Source: Mycobacterium sp. Aquia_216
GTDB lineage: Bacteria > Actinomycetota > Actinomycetes > Mycobacteriales > Mycobacteriaceae
NCBI RefSeq assembly: GCF_026723865.1
Contig: NZ_CP113529.1
Coordinates: 2,232,001-2,296,000, forward strand
Direction: 5' to 3'
DNA: 64,000 nt
The notes under the pieces: model-generated
What the model saw: the letters and a program-made list of their open reading frames with translations, nothing else
Databases searched by the model: none
Told to the model about the DNA's origin: nothing
Program-made: the position numbers and the translations under genes
Part shown: positions 10,552 to 20,600 of the stretch, in pieces
How the letters are laid out: each line of letters opens with the position of its first letter
Position numbering within the stretch: the stretch's first letter is position 1

Positions 10552-11385
10552 TTACCTGCGTGTGCTGGCTCGTCGATAGCCCAAAAGCGTTGGTGCGATG
10601 CAAACCGCGGTGATTCCGGTAGCCCACAGCAGCGTCTCGATCAGCGGCGAGCGCACCGGGCCGCCGAGCGCCAGTGCGCGCATCGTGTCGATCGCGCAGC
10701 TGATCGGTTGGTGCGTGACCACCGGCTGTATCCACTCGGGAAATTGGTCTACCGGCAGGAAACCGGTCGAGAACAGGATCGCGAGGAGGTGCACGAGCGT
10801 AATCGCCTCGAGCAGAAAATTTTTCGACGCATACCAGGCGATCGTTGTGATGAGGGTCGCGAAGGCGAGTCCGAACAGCACCGGGATGCCCAGCCACGCC
10901 AAGGTCGGCAGGACGCCCTGCTTGAAGCGGAAACCCAGCACCATCCCCGCGGCCAGCACGATCCCCGTCGTGATGACGATCCGGACCATCTCGGCGACGA
11001 TCCGCGAACAGACGCCCGACGCGCGGTGTACGGGCACCACCCACAGTCGGCGCAGCAGGCCGTCGTCGCGCTCTCCGATGAGGCCGATCGCGCCGACCGC
11101 CGATCCGTTGACCGCCGCGGCGAGCACGTTCATCGGTACCGTGTTGAACAGTGCGTCATACCCGGCAACCTGGGTAACTGCATGGCCCAAAACGATATTC
11201 ATCGTGATCAGGAAAAGAACAGGCAACACCGTGACCATGATGATCGCGGTGATGTCGCGTGACCACTTCGTGAGTATCCGCCGCGTCTGCACCAGGGTTT
11301 GCGGAACCAGCACTCGCGCGGAATTCTCGTGCACGCCGTAGGCGGTACCCAGGCGCGCGGTTTCCTCGTATACCAGTGCCATCAT
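10552..11385 (-). CDS. drrC: Daunorubicin-type ABC transporter permease DrrC
   Basis: A 277-residue ABC-2 type membrane protein. The sequence shows about six hydrophobic segments, a conserved ERDDGLLRRLWVVPVHRASG stretch in the first cytoplasmic loop, and the paired HQPISCAIDTMRAL segment near the end. With DrrA and DrrB it forms the exporter-like complex needed to place PDIM on the cell surface. The start chosen is the ATG overlapping the drrB stop (ATGATG); a second ATG lies one codon on. An in-frame extension upstream runs through drrB in another frame and is not coding. The stop lies 4 bp before the papA5 ATG. Confidence 0.93.
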   Translation of the reverse strand: MMALVYEETARLGTAYGVHENSARVLVPQTLVQTRRILTKWSRDITAIIMVTVLPVLFLITMNIVLGHAVTQVAGYDALFNTVPMNVLAAAVNGSAVGAIGLIGERDDGLLRRLWVVPVHRASGVCSRIVAEMVRIVITTGIVLAAGMVLGFRFKQGVLPTLAWLGIPVLFGLAFATLITTIAWYASKNFLLEAITLVHLLAILFSTGFLPVDQFPEWIQPVVTHQPISCAIDTMRALALGGPVRSPLIETLLWATGITAVCIAPTLLGYRRASTRR

Positions 11386-12194
11386 GCCCGCTTCGACAAA
11401 ACGATGGCCGATACCGGGACCAGGACCGCGGTCAATCCGGACAACCACGCCACCGTCGGCGCCAGTACGGACCAGGTAACCGATGCACCAAACGGTGCGA
11501 CGTCGCCGGCCGCGGCATGCAAGGTGTCGACCAGCGCGGAGATCGGCTGGTTGCGAACGAAGGGCTGGACCCAGTGGGGAAACTGCTCCACCGGTTGAAC
11601 ACCGACGGACAGCAGTCCAAAGATCAACGGCGGCAACGTCAGCATCGGTGCCATGGCCTCGGGATTGCGGGATCCGGTGCCCAACAGGTCCGCCGCGAAA
11701 GACAGCACCGCACCGAACACGAGCACCAACACGCAAAAGGCGACGGTGTCCACGGCCGAGCCTCGAAAGCGAAATCCGATGGTGTAGCCGCAGACCAGAG
11801 CCACCGTCAACGAAACCACGCACCGGTACAGCGCGGCCGAGATGCGGGCGGCCACCGGCGTGAACGGCGGGATCGGCATGGATCGGAACCGGCGGTTGAC
11901 GCCCTGCACCGAGTCCGTCGCCGCTCGAAACGCGGTCGACATGGCGGCAAACGTGATGGCCTCCAATGCGATCAGCGGCATCAAGTACTGCGCGTAGCTG
12001 CTGGCCACACCCCGGGTGACGTTGCCCATGATCTGGTGTAGCGGGATGTAGAAGCCGGCGGTGAACACCACCGAGACCGCGATGGTGATGGCGAGCTCAC
12101 CGTTGCGCAGGGTGGGCGCGATGAAGCGGGTGGTGAGCACCCACCACTGGGCACCCATTGGCGGCTGGGATCGCACCGTGCCCGGGCCAGTCAC
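11382..12194 (-). CDS. drrB: Daunorubicin-type ABC transporter permease DrrB
   Basis: A 270-residue ABC-2 type permease with about six hydrophobic segments and the loop motif NRRFRSMPIPPFTPVAARIS. The paralogous segment NQPISALVDTLHAA near the C-terminus matches the equivalent part of DrrC, as expected for the two permease halves of this transporter. The GTG start overlaps the drrA stop (GTGA), and the stop overlaps the drrC start, so drrA, drrB and drrC are translationally coupled. M. tuberculosis DrrB is slightly longer (about 289). It works in the cytoplasmic membrane in PDIM export. Confidence 0.92.
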   Translation of the reverse strand: MTGPGTVRSQPPMGAQWWVLTTRFIAPTLRNGELAITIAVSVVFTAGFYIPLHQIMGNVTRGVASSYAQYLMPLIALEAITFAAMSTAFRAATDSVQGVNRRFRSMPIPPFTPVAARISAALYRCVVSLTVALVCGYTIGFRFRGSAVDTVAFCVLVLVFGAVLSFAADLLGTGSRNPEAMAPMLTLPPLIFGLLSVGVQPVEQFPHWVQPFVRNQPISALVDTLHAAAGDVAPFGASVTWSVLAPTVAWLSGLTAVLVPVSAIVLSKRA

Positions 12195-13189
12195 CTGACC
12201 GCCTCGGCGACCGGGCTATCCGGATGGGTGGAATCCTTTGTCAAAGAGAGGAATACGTCGTCCAACGACGGGCGCCGCAGCGCAATGTCGGCGACGCCGA
12301 TATCGGCGGCGGCGAGCCGCGCCACGGCCTCGAGAAGCGTGTTGGCGCCGTCCGGGGCCGGCATGGCGATCCGGTCGGACTCGGGCGTCAAGGCGGCCCG
12401 GTTCTCGTCCGGGACCAGCGAGCCCAGTATCTCAGCGATCGCCGGCAGGTCGTGCAAATCCCGTGGAACGATCTCACAGTAACTGCCGCCCGTGCGGGCC
12501 TTGAGCTCGTCGGCGGTTCCCTCGGCGATGATCCGCCCGTGGTCGATGACGATGATCCGATCGGCCAGCGCGTCGGCTTCCTCGAGATACTGCGTGGTCA
12601 ACAACGTGGCGATGCCGCGACTCTTGAAATTGCTGACCAGATCCCAAATCCCTTGCCTGCTACGGGGATCCAGGCCGGTGGTCGGCTCGTCCAAGAAGAC
12701 CACTTCCGGCGGGACCACCAGGCCGCAGGCAATGTCGATCCGTCGACGCATTCCGCCCGAGTACGTTTTCACCCGTCGATCGCCGGCGTACACCAGATCG
12801 AATTCTTCGATGAGTTCCTTGGCGCGGTTGCGTGCGGCCGCCTTCTTCAGCCCGTAGAGGCGCCCGAACATGAAGAGATTTTCCAGACCCGTCAACGTCT
12901 CGTCGATGGCCACCTGCTGTCCGGTGAGCATGATCGACCGGCGCACACCGGCCGGCTCGGACACCACGTCATGGCCGGCAACGAGCGCGCGCCCCTGGTC
13001 CGGGCGGCTCAGCGTCGACAAGATGTCAACGATCGTGGTCTTGCCCGCCCCGTTGGGCCCGAGCAGCCCGAGCACCTCGCCGCGACCGACTTCGAAGCTG
13101 ACCTCATGCAAGGCCACAAAATCGCCGAAGCTCTTGCGCACCTTGTCGACGACGACGGCCTTGTCAAAGTCTCTCTGTGCGTTGCTCAT
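12191..13189 (-). CDS. drrA: ABC transporter ATPase DrrA
   Basis: A 332-residue ATP-binding subunit with Walker A GPNGAGKTT (44-52), signature YSGGMRRR, Walker B VVFLDEPTTGLD and the DrrA-type C-terminal extension. It energises DrrB/DrrC for PDIM transport. The ATG at base 13189 gives a length equal to the M. tuberculosis protein (331) and lies 10 bp downstream of the ppsE stop. An upstream in-frame extension would overlap the end of ppsE and has no family support. It follows ppsE in the operon in the usual order. Confidence 0.94.
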   Translation of the reverse strand: MSNAQRDFDKAVVVDKVRKSFGDFVALHEVSFEVGRGEVLGLLGPNGAGKTTIVDILSTLSRPDQGRALVAGHDVVSEPAGVRRSIMLTGQQVAIDETLTGLENLFMFGRLYGLKKAAARNRAKELIEEFDLVYAGDRRVKTYSGGMRRRIDIACGLVVPPEVVFLDEPTTGLDPRSRQGIWDLVSNFKSRGIATLLTTQYLEEADALADRIIVIDHGRIIAEGTADELKARTGGSYCEIVPRDLHDLPAIAEILGSLVPDENRAALTPESDRIAMPAPDGANTLLEAVARLAAADIGVADIALRRPSLDDVFLSLTKDSTHPDSPVAEAVR

Positions 13190-13199
13190 CGAGCTACCC

Positions 13200-16100
13200 T
13201 CAGCTCGCGTCAAAGGAGGACAAGTCCACCAGAGCCAGTTCCACCGGTTGCGAGCCCGTACCGGCATCGTCGGGGATGGCGTCGACGGCGTCCTGGATCA
13301 GCGCCCGCAGCGCGATCGGGAAGCATTGGGCGAGCGCTTGTGCCCGCAGCTGCGGAACGCGGCGGGCGTCGTACCACCAATCGAGGTGCAGCGAGCCGGA
13401 ATGCCGGTACACCCGAAGTTCGACGGCGTGGCCCAGGCCCGGAATCGGATCCCGCACCGGCAGCGCCGCGTCGGAATCGAATTGGACCGGTCCGTCCAGG
13501 CGCGGCGCCTCCGGGACGATGCCGACGTTGCGGAGATGGATGTCCGAGGCGCCCGCGGCGGCCAGCGTCCGCGCGGTGGGCGCATAGACATAGCGAAGCA
13601 GTCCGTATCCGACCCCGAAATGCGGTACGGATTTCAGGGTGTCGGCCACGGCGGACAGCAACTCGGTCGCGCCACCGTCCTTGGTGCACCGCAGCGGAGC
13701 GGGATAGATCGTGGTGAACCGTCCGATGGTCCGGCGCAGATCGACGTCGGGCCGCAGCACCGAACGCCCGCTGCCCTCCAGGTCGACCGAAACCACACCC
13801 TCGGCGACCGTTTGGGCGATCGTTCGGCTCAACGCCGCCAGCAGAACTTCGTCGATCGACACACCCAGCCTGCGTCGGGCATCGTCGACTTCGGCCGTCT
13901 CCGCGACGTTCAGCGTCGACGGCAACCGCAACAGGTCGTCCGCACGGGGTGGGGCGGCGATCTCGGGATCGCCCACCTGCACCGTCGCCGTGCTCAAGCA
14001 CTCAAGCCAGAAGTCGCGGGTGTCGACAACCGCCGGATGCGTCGCCAGAGCGCCGGTTCGCAGCGACCAATCGCGCCACCCGGCGCCGGTCGGCGGTAAC
14101 AGGATTTCTTCGCCCGCAAGTTGTTGGGACAACGCGGTGAACAGATCGGTGAGCAGGATTTCGCGCGAAGCGATGTCCGCGATCATCTCGTGGGCGGACA
14201 AAATCAAGTAGTTGCCATCCCGGCCACCAGCGATATAGGTCGCGGTGAACGGGGTGCTCAGGCCGTCCCGCGCCGCGAGCTCGGTCATGATGTCCAATAC
14301 CGCCGCGCGTTCGGCACCCGCGTCGCCGGGCAGAATTCGCGACGACAGGTGCTGGAATTCCTGCGGTTCGGTGATGTGCTGACCCCACGTTCCGATGCGG
14401 TCGACGAATTGAAGTCGCAACGCATCGTGGTGGTTGGCCAACGCGGTGAGCACGGACCGGACGTCGTCGATGGTGACGTGGGGAGCGAGCCGGAAGATCA
14501 GCGGCACCCGCCAGCGACCCGTGTCCTGCACGCCGTGTTCGAAGAAGCCGGCGATGTTGGCGGGCACCGGCAACTGCGCTTCGGCGCTGAGTGGTTCCGT
14601 CAGCCCCGCACCGGTGAACTCGGCGTCCAGCGCGGCGGCCAGGCCGGCCACGGTCGGGTGTTCGTACAGATGCTGCGGGGTGACGCTCAAGCCGGAGTTG
14701 TTGGCACTCGTCGAGATGCCGATCGCGATCAGCGAATCTCCGCCCAGGTCAAAGAAATTGGCGTTGCGGTCGAGCGAGGTCACGCCCAGGCACTGCGTCC
14801 AGATTCGATGCAGCGTCGCCTCGGTGGCGGATTGGCCGTTGACGGGCGCTGCGGCAACCGCGGCTCCGTTGGTAGACGAACCATTGGCTTCCGCCGGTGC
14901 CTCGGTCCACACGGCGGGTTTGGGATCGACCCAATGCCGCTCGCGTGCAAAGGGATAACCGGGCAAGCTGACGATGCTGTTCGCCGATCCGGTGAGCGGC
15001 GACCAGTCCACTGCCACATCGGCCGCCCACAACTGGCCGAGGCCGAGTAAGAAGGCGTCGCGGTCATCGGTGTTCTGCACCGGGTGACGCATGAGCCGCA
15101 CGGCGCGATGCCTGCTCGACCATTTCGGATGCCGCATCGCCGAGCCGGTCAGGCTGCCGCCCGGACCCATCTCGACCAGGACCCGGTCCGGATCGGTCAG
15201 TACCACATCGAGTTCGTCGGCGAACCTGATCGTCGCGCTGATCTGGCGCGCCCAGCCGGCCGGGTCGATGGCCTGTTCATCGGACATCCAGGTTCCGGTC
15301 AGGTTGCTGAGCAGGGGAGTGTTCGGACGGCGAAGCTCGACGCCGGACAGAAATTCCTGGAACTGTGCCGCCATGGGATCCATTGCACTGGAATGGAATG
15401 CGTGGGTCGCGCGGACCCGTCGCGCGGTGATCCCGCCCTCGCGAAGGCGCTGGGTGAACGCGCGAATCTTGTCGTTCGGCCCGGCGACGACGCAGTTGCC
15501 GGGATCGTTGACCGCGGACAGGTCGACTCCGGGGGCGAGGTACGCGGCGATGTCGTCCGGACCCAGTGCCACCGCGACCATGGAACCCGCCGGGGATTCA
15601 TGCATCAGACGGGCCCGCAAGGACACCGTCTTGATCGCCGTCTGGAGGTCGAATACCCCGGCCAGGGTGGCCGCGATGTATTCGCCGGTGCTGTATCCGA
15701 TATACGCGCCGGCGCGCACACCATAGGTGTCGACCAACTTCGCCAGCGCGTATTCCACCGTGAACAGCGCGGGCTGAGAACGGTCAATGCGTTCCAAATC
15801 CGTTGTAGCGTCGCCGAATATCTGCGCATGCAGGTCGATACCCATCTCGTCGCGGAATCCCGCGACGCAGGTGTCGAAGTGTTCGGCGAAAACGGGCTCG
15901 GTGTCGTACAGCCCCCGCGCCATCCCGACGTGCTGAGCGCCTTGCCCGGGAAACATGAAAACGACGCGGTCTGCGCTCGGCTCGGCGGCTTCACCGCGAC
16001 CGATCGACTCCCCGACGAAAACATTCTCGTGCTCGGATGCCCGCAATATCTTCGCCGCGTGCTCGCGGTCGTGGACCACAGCCGCCATGGTGATGTTGTG

Positions 16101-17612
16101 CTTGCGACGACGGGAAAGGGTGAAGGCGGCGTCCGAAAGGTCCAGATTTTCTGGGCCGGCCAGCGTAGCGGCCAGGGCGGCACGCGACTCCTCGAGTGCC
16201 GCCGCGGTTCGTGCCGACAGCAGCAACACCTGCGGTCGTGCGGACTTGGCGGCTACCGCAACGGGCGGTGCGTGCACTGGTGCTTCTTCCAAGACGACGT
16301 GCGCGTTGGTGCCGCCCACCCCGAACGAACTGACACCGGCCCTGCGCACGCCGTCGGATTCCCATGGGGCGTAAGCACTTTGCACGGTGAACGGGGTTTC
16401 GTCGAGATGCAGTTCCGGGTTGGGGCTGGTGAAGTGCAGCGTCGCGGGGATCGCCTTGTGCTTCAGGCACAGAATCGCCTTGATCAGACTGACCACGCCG
16501 GCCGCCACCTCCAGGTGGCCGATGTTCGACTTGACCGACCCCAGGACACACGGGCCGGGCCGCGGCGTCTCGGAGACGGCGAACGCGGCATTCAGGCCCT
16601 GGACTTCGATCGGATCGCCCAGCGCCGTGCCGGTGCCATGTGTCTCGACATAACTGACGCTCGAGGCATCGACACCGGATACCGCGTGGGCTTCCGCGAT
16701 GACATCGGCCTGCGCGGCCGGATTCGGGGCTGCGTAACCCATCTTCATGGATCCGTCATTGTTGATCGCCGACCCGCGGATGACGGCGTGTATCCGGTCG
16801 CCCGCATCGATGGCGGCCGGCAAGGGCTTGAGTGCCACAATCGCCACTCCGCTGCCGAAGACCGTGCCGTCGGCTCGCACGTCAAAGGGTCGGCAGTGAC
16901 CGGCCGCCGACACCATCGCGCCCGGCGAATTCCAGTAACCGACACGATGCGGGACGGCCAGCGACGACCCGCCGGCAAGTGCCATGTCGCATTCCCCGGA
17001 CAGGAGGCTCTGGCAGGCCAAATGGATCGCGACCAGGGACGACGAACACGCGGTCTGAACCGAGATGCTCGGCCCGCGGAGATCGAATTGATGCGATACC
17101 CGCGTTGCCAGAAAGTCCTTGTCGTTCTGCAGGAACAGGTTGAACTGCTCGAAGTCGAGTCCGGTTGCCATGAAGGCGCCGTGACCATGGTGCGACGACA
17201 GATTGTGCATCAGATAACCGCTGGGGGAGCTGGTTCCGTACACGCCGATCGACCCGTCGAACTGCGCCGGGTCACAGCCGGCGTCCTCGAACGCATGCCA
17301 TGCGCACTGCAGGAACAAGCGGTGTTGTGGATCGAGCTTGCGGGCGAGCTGCGGTGGGAACCCGAAGAAATCGGCATCGAACTCGTCGAATCCGTCGACC
17401 AGCGGCGCGCGCCGCACATACCCCGGATTCGCCAGCACCTCGTCGCCGATACCGGCAGCCCGGAGGTCTTGCTCGGAAAGCGTGACGATCGACTCTTCGC
17501 CGCGCCGAAGGTTGTCCCAGAAATCCGAAACATTGTTGGCGCCGGGGAATCTACCGGCCATGCCGATCACCGCGATTGCGTTGTCCGGCAACATCTCCGG
17601 GTTGATGCTCAT
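13200..17612 (-). CDS. ppsE: Phthiocerol synthesis PKS PpsE (KS-AT-ACP-condensation)
   Basis: A 1470-residue terminal module of the phthiocerol line (M. tuberculosis about 1488). It has KS with Cys189 (VQTACSS), AT with the variant active-site motif GYSTGEY and the substrate motif HAFH, an ACP with FDLGGDSL, and a C-terminal condensation-like domain beginning near NHHDALRLQF. There is no KR, DH or ER, so the last unit stays a ketone, which later enzymes can modify. The HAFH motif points to malonyl-type pocket geometry, although PpsE is reported to accept methylmalonyl as well. The ATG start overlaps the ppsD stop (TAATG). It passes the finished chain on for TesA-assisted release. Confidence 0.96.
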   Translation of the reverse strand: MSINPEMLPDNAIAVIGMAGRFPGANNVSDFWDNLRRGEESIVTLSEQDLRAAGIGDEVLANPGYVRRAPLVDGFDEFDADFFGFPPQLARKLDPQHRLFLQCAWHAFEDAGCDPAQFDGSIGVYGTSSPSGYLMHNLSSHHGHGAFMATGLDFEQFNLFLQNDKDFLATRVSHQFDLRGPSISVQTACSSSLVAIHLACQSLLSGECDMALAGGSSLAVPHRVGYWNSPGAMVSAAGHCRPFDVRADGTVFGSGVAIVALKPLPAAIDAGDRIHAVIRGSAINNDGSMKMGYAAPNPAAQADVIAEAHAVSGVDASSVSYVETHGTGTALGDPIEVQGLNAAFAVSETPRPGPCVLGSVKSNIGHLEVAAGVVSLIKAILCLKHKAIPATLHFTSPNPELHLDETPFTVQSAYAPWESDGVRRAGVSSFGVGGTNAHVVLEEAPVHAPPVAVAAKSARPQVLLLSARTAAALEESRAALAATLAGPENLDLSDAAFTLSRRRKHNITMAAVVHDREHAAKILRASEHENVFVGESIGRGEAAEPSADRVVFMFPGQGAQHVGMARGLYDTEPVFAEHFDTCVAGFRDEMGIDLHAQIFGDATTDLERIDRSQPALFTVEYALAKLVDTYGVRAGAYIGYSTGEYIAATLAGVFDLQTAIKTVSLRARLMHESPAGSMVAVALGPDDIAAYLAPGVDLSAVNDPGNCVVAGPNDKIRAFTQRLREGGITARRVRATHAFHSSAMDPMAAQFQEFLSGVELRRPNTPLLSNLTGTWMSDEQAIDPAGWARQISATIRFADELDVVLTDPDRVLVEMGPGGSLTGSAMRHPKWSSRHRAVRLMRHPVQNTDDRDAFLLGLGQLWAADVAVDWSPLTGSANSIVSLPGYPFARERHWVDPKPAVWTEAPAEANGSSTNGAAVAAAPVNGQSATEATLHRIWTQCLGVTSLDRNANFFDLGGDSLIAIGISTSANNSGLSVTPQHLYEHPTVAGLAAALDAEFTGAGLTEPLSAEAQLPVPANIAGFFEHGVQDTGRWRVPLIFRLAPHVTIDDVRSVLTALANHHDALRLQFVDRIGTWGQHITEPQEFQHLSSRILPGDAGAERAAVLDIMTELAARDGLSTPFTATYIAGGRDGNYLILSAHEMIADIASREILLTDLFTALSQQLAGEEILLPPTGAGWRDWSLRTGALATHPAVVDTRDFWLECLSTATVQVGDPEIAAPPRADDLLRLPSTLNVAETAEVDDARRRLGVSIDEVLLAALSRTIAQTVAEGVVSVDLEGSGRSVLRPDVDLRRTIGRFTTIYPAPLRCTKDGGATELLSAVADTLKSVPHFGVGYGLLRYVYAPTARTLAAAGASDIHLRNVGIVPEAPRLDGPVQFDSDAALPVRDPIPGLGHAVELRVYRHSGSLHLDWWYDARRVPQLRAQALAQCFPIALRALIQDAVDAIPDDAGTGSQPVELALVDLSSFDAS

Positions 17613-20600
17613 TACTGACGTCCTCGCTTTCGCCGCAGTGCGGCTTGTTGGCGCGCCGCCGCGCGCTGCTGTGCCCGGTCGCGGACAGCACCCTCGGCTT
17701 GGAGTGCTTGCGCGTCCCCGGTCAGCCCAAGCTGGCGGAGCAGCTCGGCTGTGAGATCGTTGAGCGTTGCGCCCTGCAGCAGCAGCGCCACCGGCGGCTC
17801 GGCGCCGAAGTCCGCTCGCGCGGAGTTGCGGATACGCACCGCCATAAGGGAATCCATGCCCAGCTCGACCAGCGGCAGGTCCGCGTCGACGGCGGATCTT
17901 TCCGCGTAGCCCATCACCGCCGCGATGCGTGCGTGCAATCGTTCGGCAATCGCCGATTGTGCTTCGCTGGGATCGAGCCCGTGCAGCGCCTCGGGGCCGG
18001 CCCAGTTACCGCCGTCGCCCGCGGCGTCGAGTTCGGCCACCACACTGGTGAAGTAACCGAGGTTACGGATTTCAGGGAAGGCGATCAGTGCCCGGTCGGC
18101 ACGCAGCCGGGCAACTCCGGTGTGGCCGCGGCCGGTGGCCAGCAACGGCTCGAGTGCCGCGACACCCTCGGCAGGGGTGATCGGATCCAGCGGCCCGCCG
18201 GTCAAGGCGCGGGCCAGCCCGACCTCGGCCCACGGCCCCCAGTTGACCACTGCCGCGGGCAATCCCGATGCCCGGCGCCAGTCGACCAGGGCGTCCAGCC
18301 ATGCGCTTGCGCAGGCGTACGACGCCTGCCCCGGACCGCCCAGCAGGGACGAGGTGGAGGAAAACCCGAGCCACCAGTCCAATTCGCATCCGGCACTGGC
18401 TTCGTGCATCCGCAGCGCGCCGATGACCTTGGGCGCCCACACGCGCTGCAGGCTGTCCTTGGTCATGGAGAACACCAGGCTGTCGTCGAGTACCGCGGCC
18501 GCGTGCAGGATGCCGCACAGAGTCGACGCACCGGCGGCCGCGACCAACTCTTCCGCCACGCCGTCGGATGCCAGGTCGCCCAAGACCACTGCGATCTCGG
18601 TTTTGCGTTCCAGCTCGGCCAAAACCGTGCGCTGTTCGTCCGACGGCTCGCTGCGGCCGTTGAGGACGATGCGGCCCGCGCCGCTATCCGCCAGCCACCG
18701 CGCGAACACCAGGCCGAGACCCCCCAGGCCGCCGGTGATCAGGTACGACGCTCCCGAACGGACCACGCCGCCGCGGGTGGGTTCGTCGAGGGTGGCACGG
18801 GACAGCCGCTCGACGTATCGCTTCTCGCCCCGCCAGGCGATCACGTCGTCGATCGAGCCGGTAACCACGGACTCGAGCTCGGCATTGAGCGTGGTGACCG
18901 GATCCCGGGTGATGTCGAGATCGACCAGTGTGGTGCGCAGTTCCGGATGCTCGTAGGCCAGCACGCGCACCAGGCCTTTCAGGGCGCCGATCCCTGGCTG
19001 GCCCGCTTCGTCGCCGACCGCGAGGCCATTCCCGGATACCAGCCACAGCCGTGGTGGCTGGCCGTGCCAGCCGCCGACCACCGCGCGCACGACCGTCGAG
19101 ACCGCCCAGACCGCTTCGCGGGCCTGGGCGACGCCGTCGTTGGTCACGCGCGGGTTGGCCGCGACGAACACGACCACTCCGACGGGCGGACGCTCGGGAT
19201 CGCCTGCGGTTTCGGCGAATGCGGCGAGCACGGCGGATTCGTCGTACAGGCTGGCGGTGATGACCCGGTGCGCCGGTGAGCGCCAGCCCTCGATGAACTG
19301 GACGGCTTCGGGCGTTTGCCCATCGGTGAGCACCAGCCAACTGCCGGGGACGTCTGACGGCCCGGCATTGACCGGACGCGGCGCCCAGGCGGTATCGAAG
19401 ACCTTCTGCGACAAGGGAAGTGGCACGCTGCGCCGTTCCACACGCCGCACATAGATGTCGTTGATCTCCGCCGTGACGGTGCCGGCGTCGTCGGTCAGGA
19501 CGACTCTGCCGAGCTTTCCCGTGCCGCCTTCGTCGAGGTTGGAAAGCTGGGCCCGGCAACGGGCCCGTCGGCCGAGGTTGCCGTATACCCGCACCGATTC
19601 GAATGACACCGGGAGATAGCTGGCTTCGGCGGATCCGGCGAGTTCGTCGTCGGGTATCGCGGCCGCCAAACTCTGCAGGGCCGCATCCAGGATGACCGGG
19701 TGGAGCCGAAAGTCGGGGTGCCACGGCGACTCGTCGGGAAGCACGATCTCGGTTTCGACGGCACCGCCGGGCAGCCGGCGGATTGCCGTCAAGGCGGCGA
19801 AGGCGGGACCGTGGAATTGACCGGCCTGGCGCAGCGCGGTGTACAGGTCCGCTGGACTGATCGTCGTCTCACCACTGCCGTCGGTGGGTGCGGGCCGTTC
19901 GGGCGATGCCTCTGCCGTCCGTACTTCGGCCCTGGCCGTGGCGTGCCGCGTCCAGTCGTTACCCGATGAGCGGGAATAGATTTCGATCCGGATCTTGTCG
20001 TCGGCGCCACGCATCAACTGAGTGGTCACCTGAGTGTGGTCGTCCAGGGTGAGCATCTGCTCGACTTCGAGCTGGTTGACCGACACGGCGTGGGCCGGCA
20101 CGCCCAACGCCTCACTGGCCGCGGCCACAGCGATTTCGGTGAACCCGGCGCCCGGCATGGTGGCCTGGCCGAACACTTTGTGGTCGGCCAGCCAGGCGGA
20201 CACCTCGGTGCCGACGTCAGCTTGCCAGACGTGGTCGCGGCTGGACGGAACTTCGATGTGCACACCGAGTAACGGGTGGGCGGCAACGGAGTTCGACATC
20301 GCGGACCGATCAGCGACCCAGAATTGGGTGTGTTCCCAGGGTGTTACCGGGATGTCGGCCAGCCGACCGTCGGCGGTGTTCGTCGTCGTGTCACCCTTGG
20401 CGACGAGCTGCGTGGCGAGCTGCGTGTGGAAGGTGACGGTGTCGTCGGTGTCGCGTAGCAGGGTGCCGAGGGCGCGGGTGTTGGCCGCACCCAGGGTGTC
20501 GTTGATCGAATGAGTCAGCAGCGGGTGCGGACTGATTTCGATGAAAAGGTGGCCGGCGCCCGCGGTGCTGATCGCCTGGTGGAAGCGCACCGGATTGCGC

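Noticed and set aside
13200..17612. AT of PpsE has GYSTG instead of GHSxG
   Set aside because: This is the normal state of PpsE in PDIM-producing mycobacteria.
15084..17618. Very long open frame on the plus strand opposite ppsE (and similar ones opposite ppsC, ppsD, fpg/feoB, smc and papA5)
   Set aside because: Their composition (arginine, histidine and glycine-rich, no domains) is that of antisense shadows of GC-rich codons; each lies over a gene with clear motifs.
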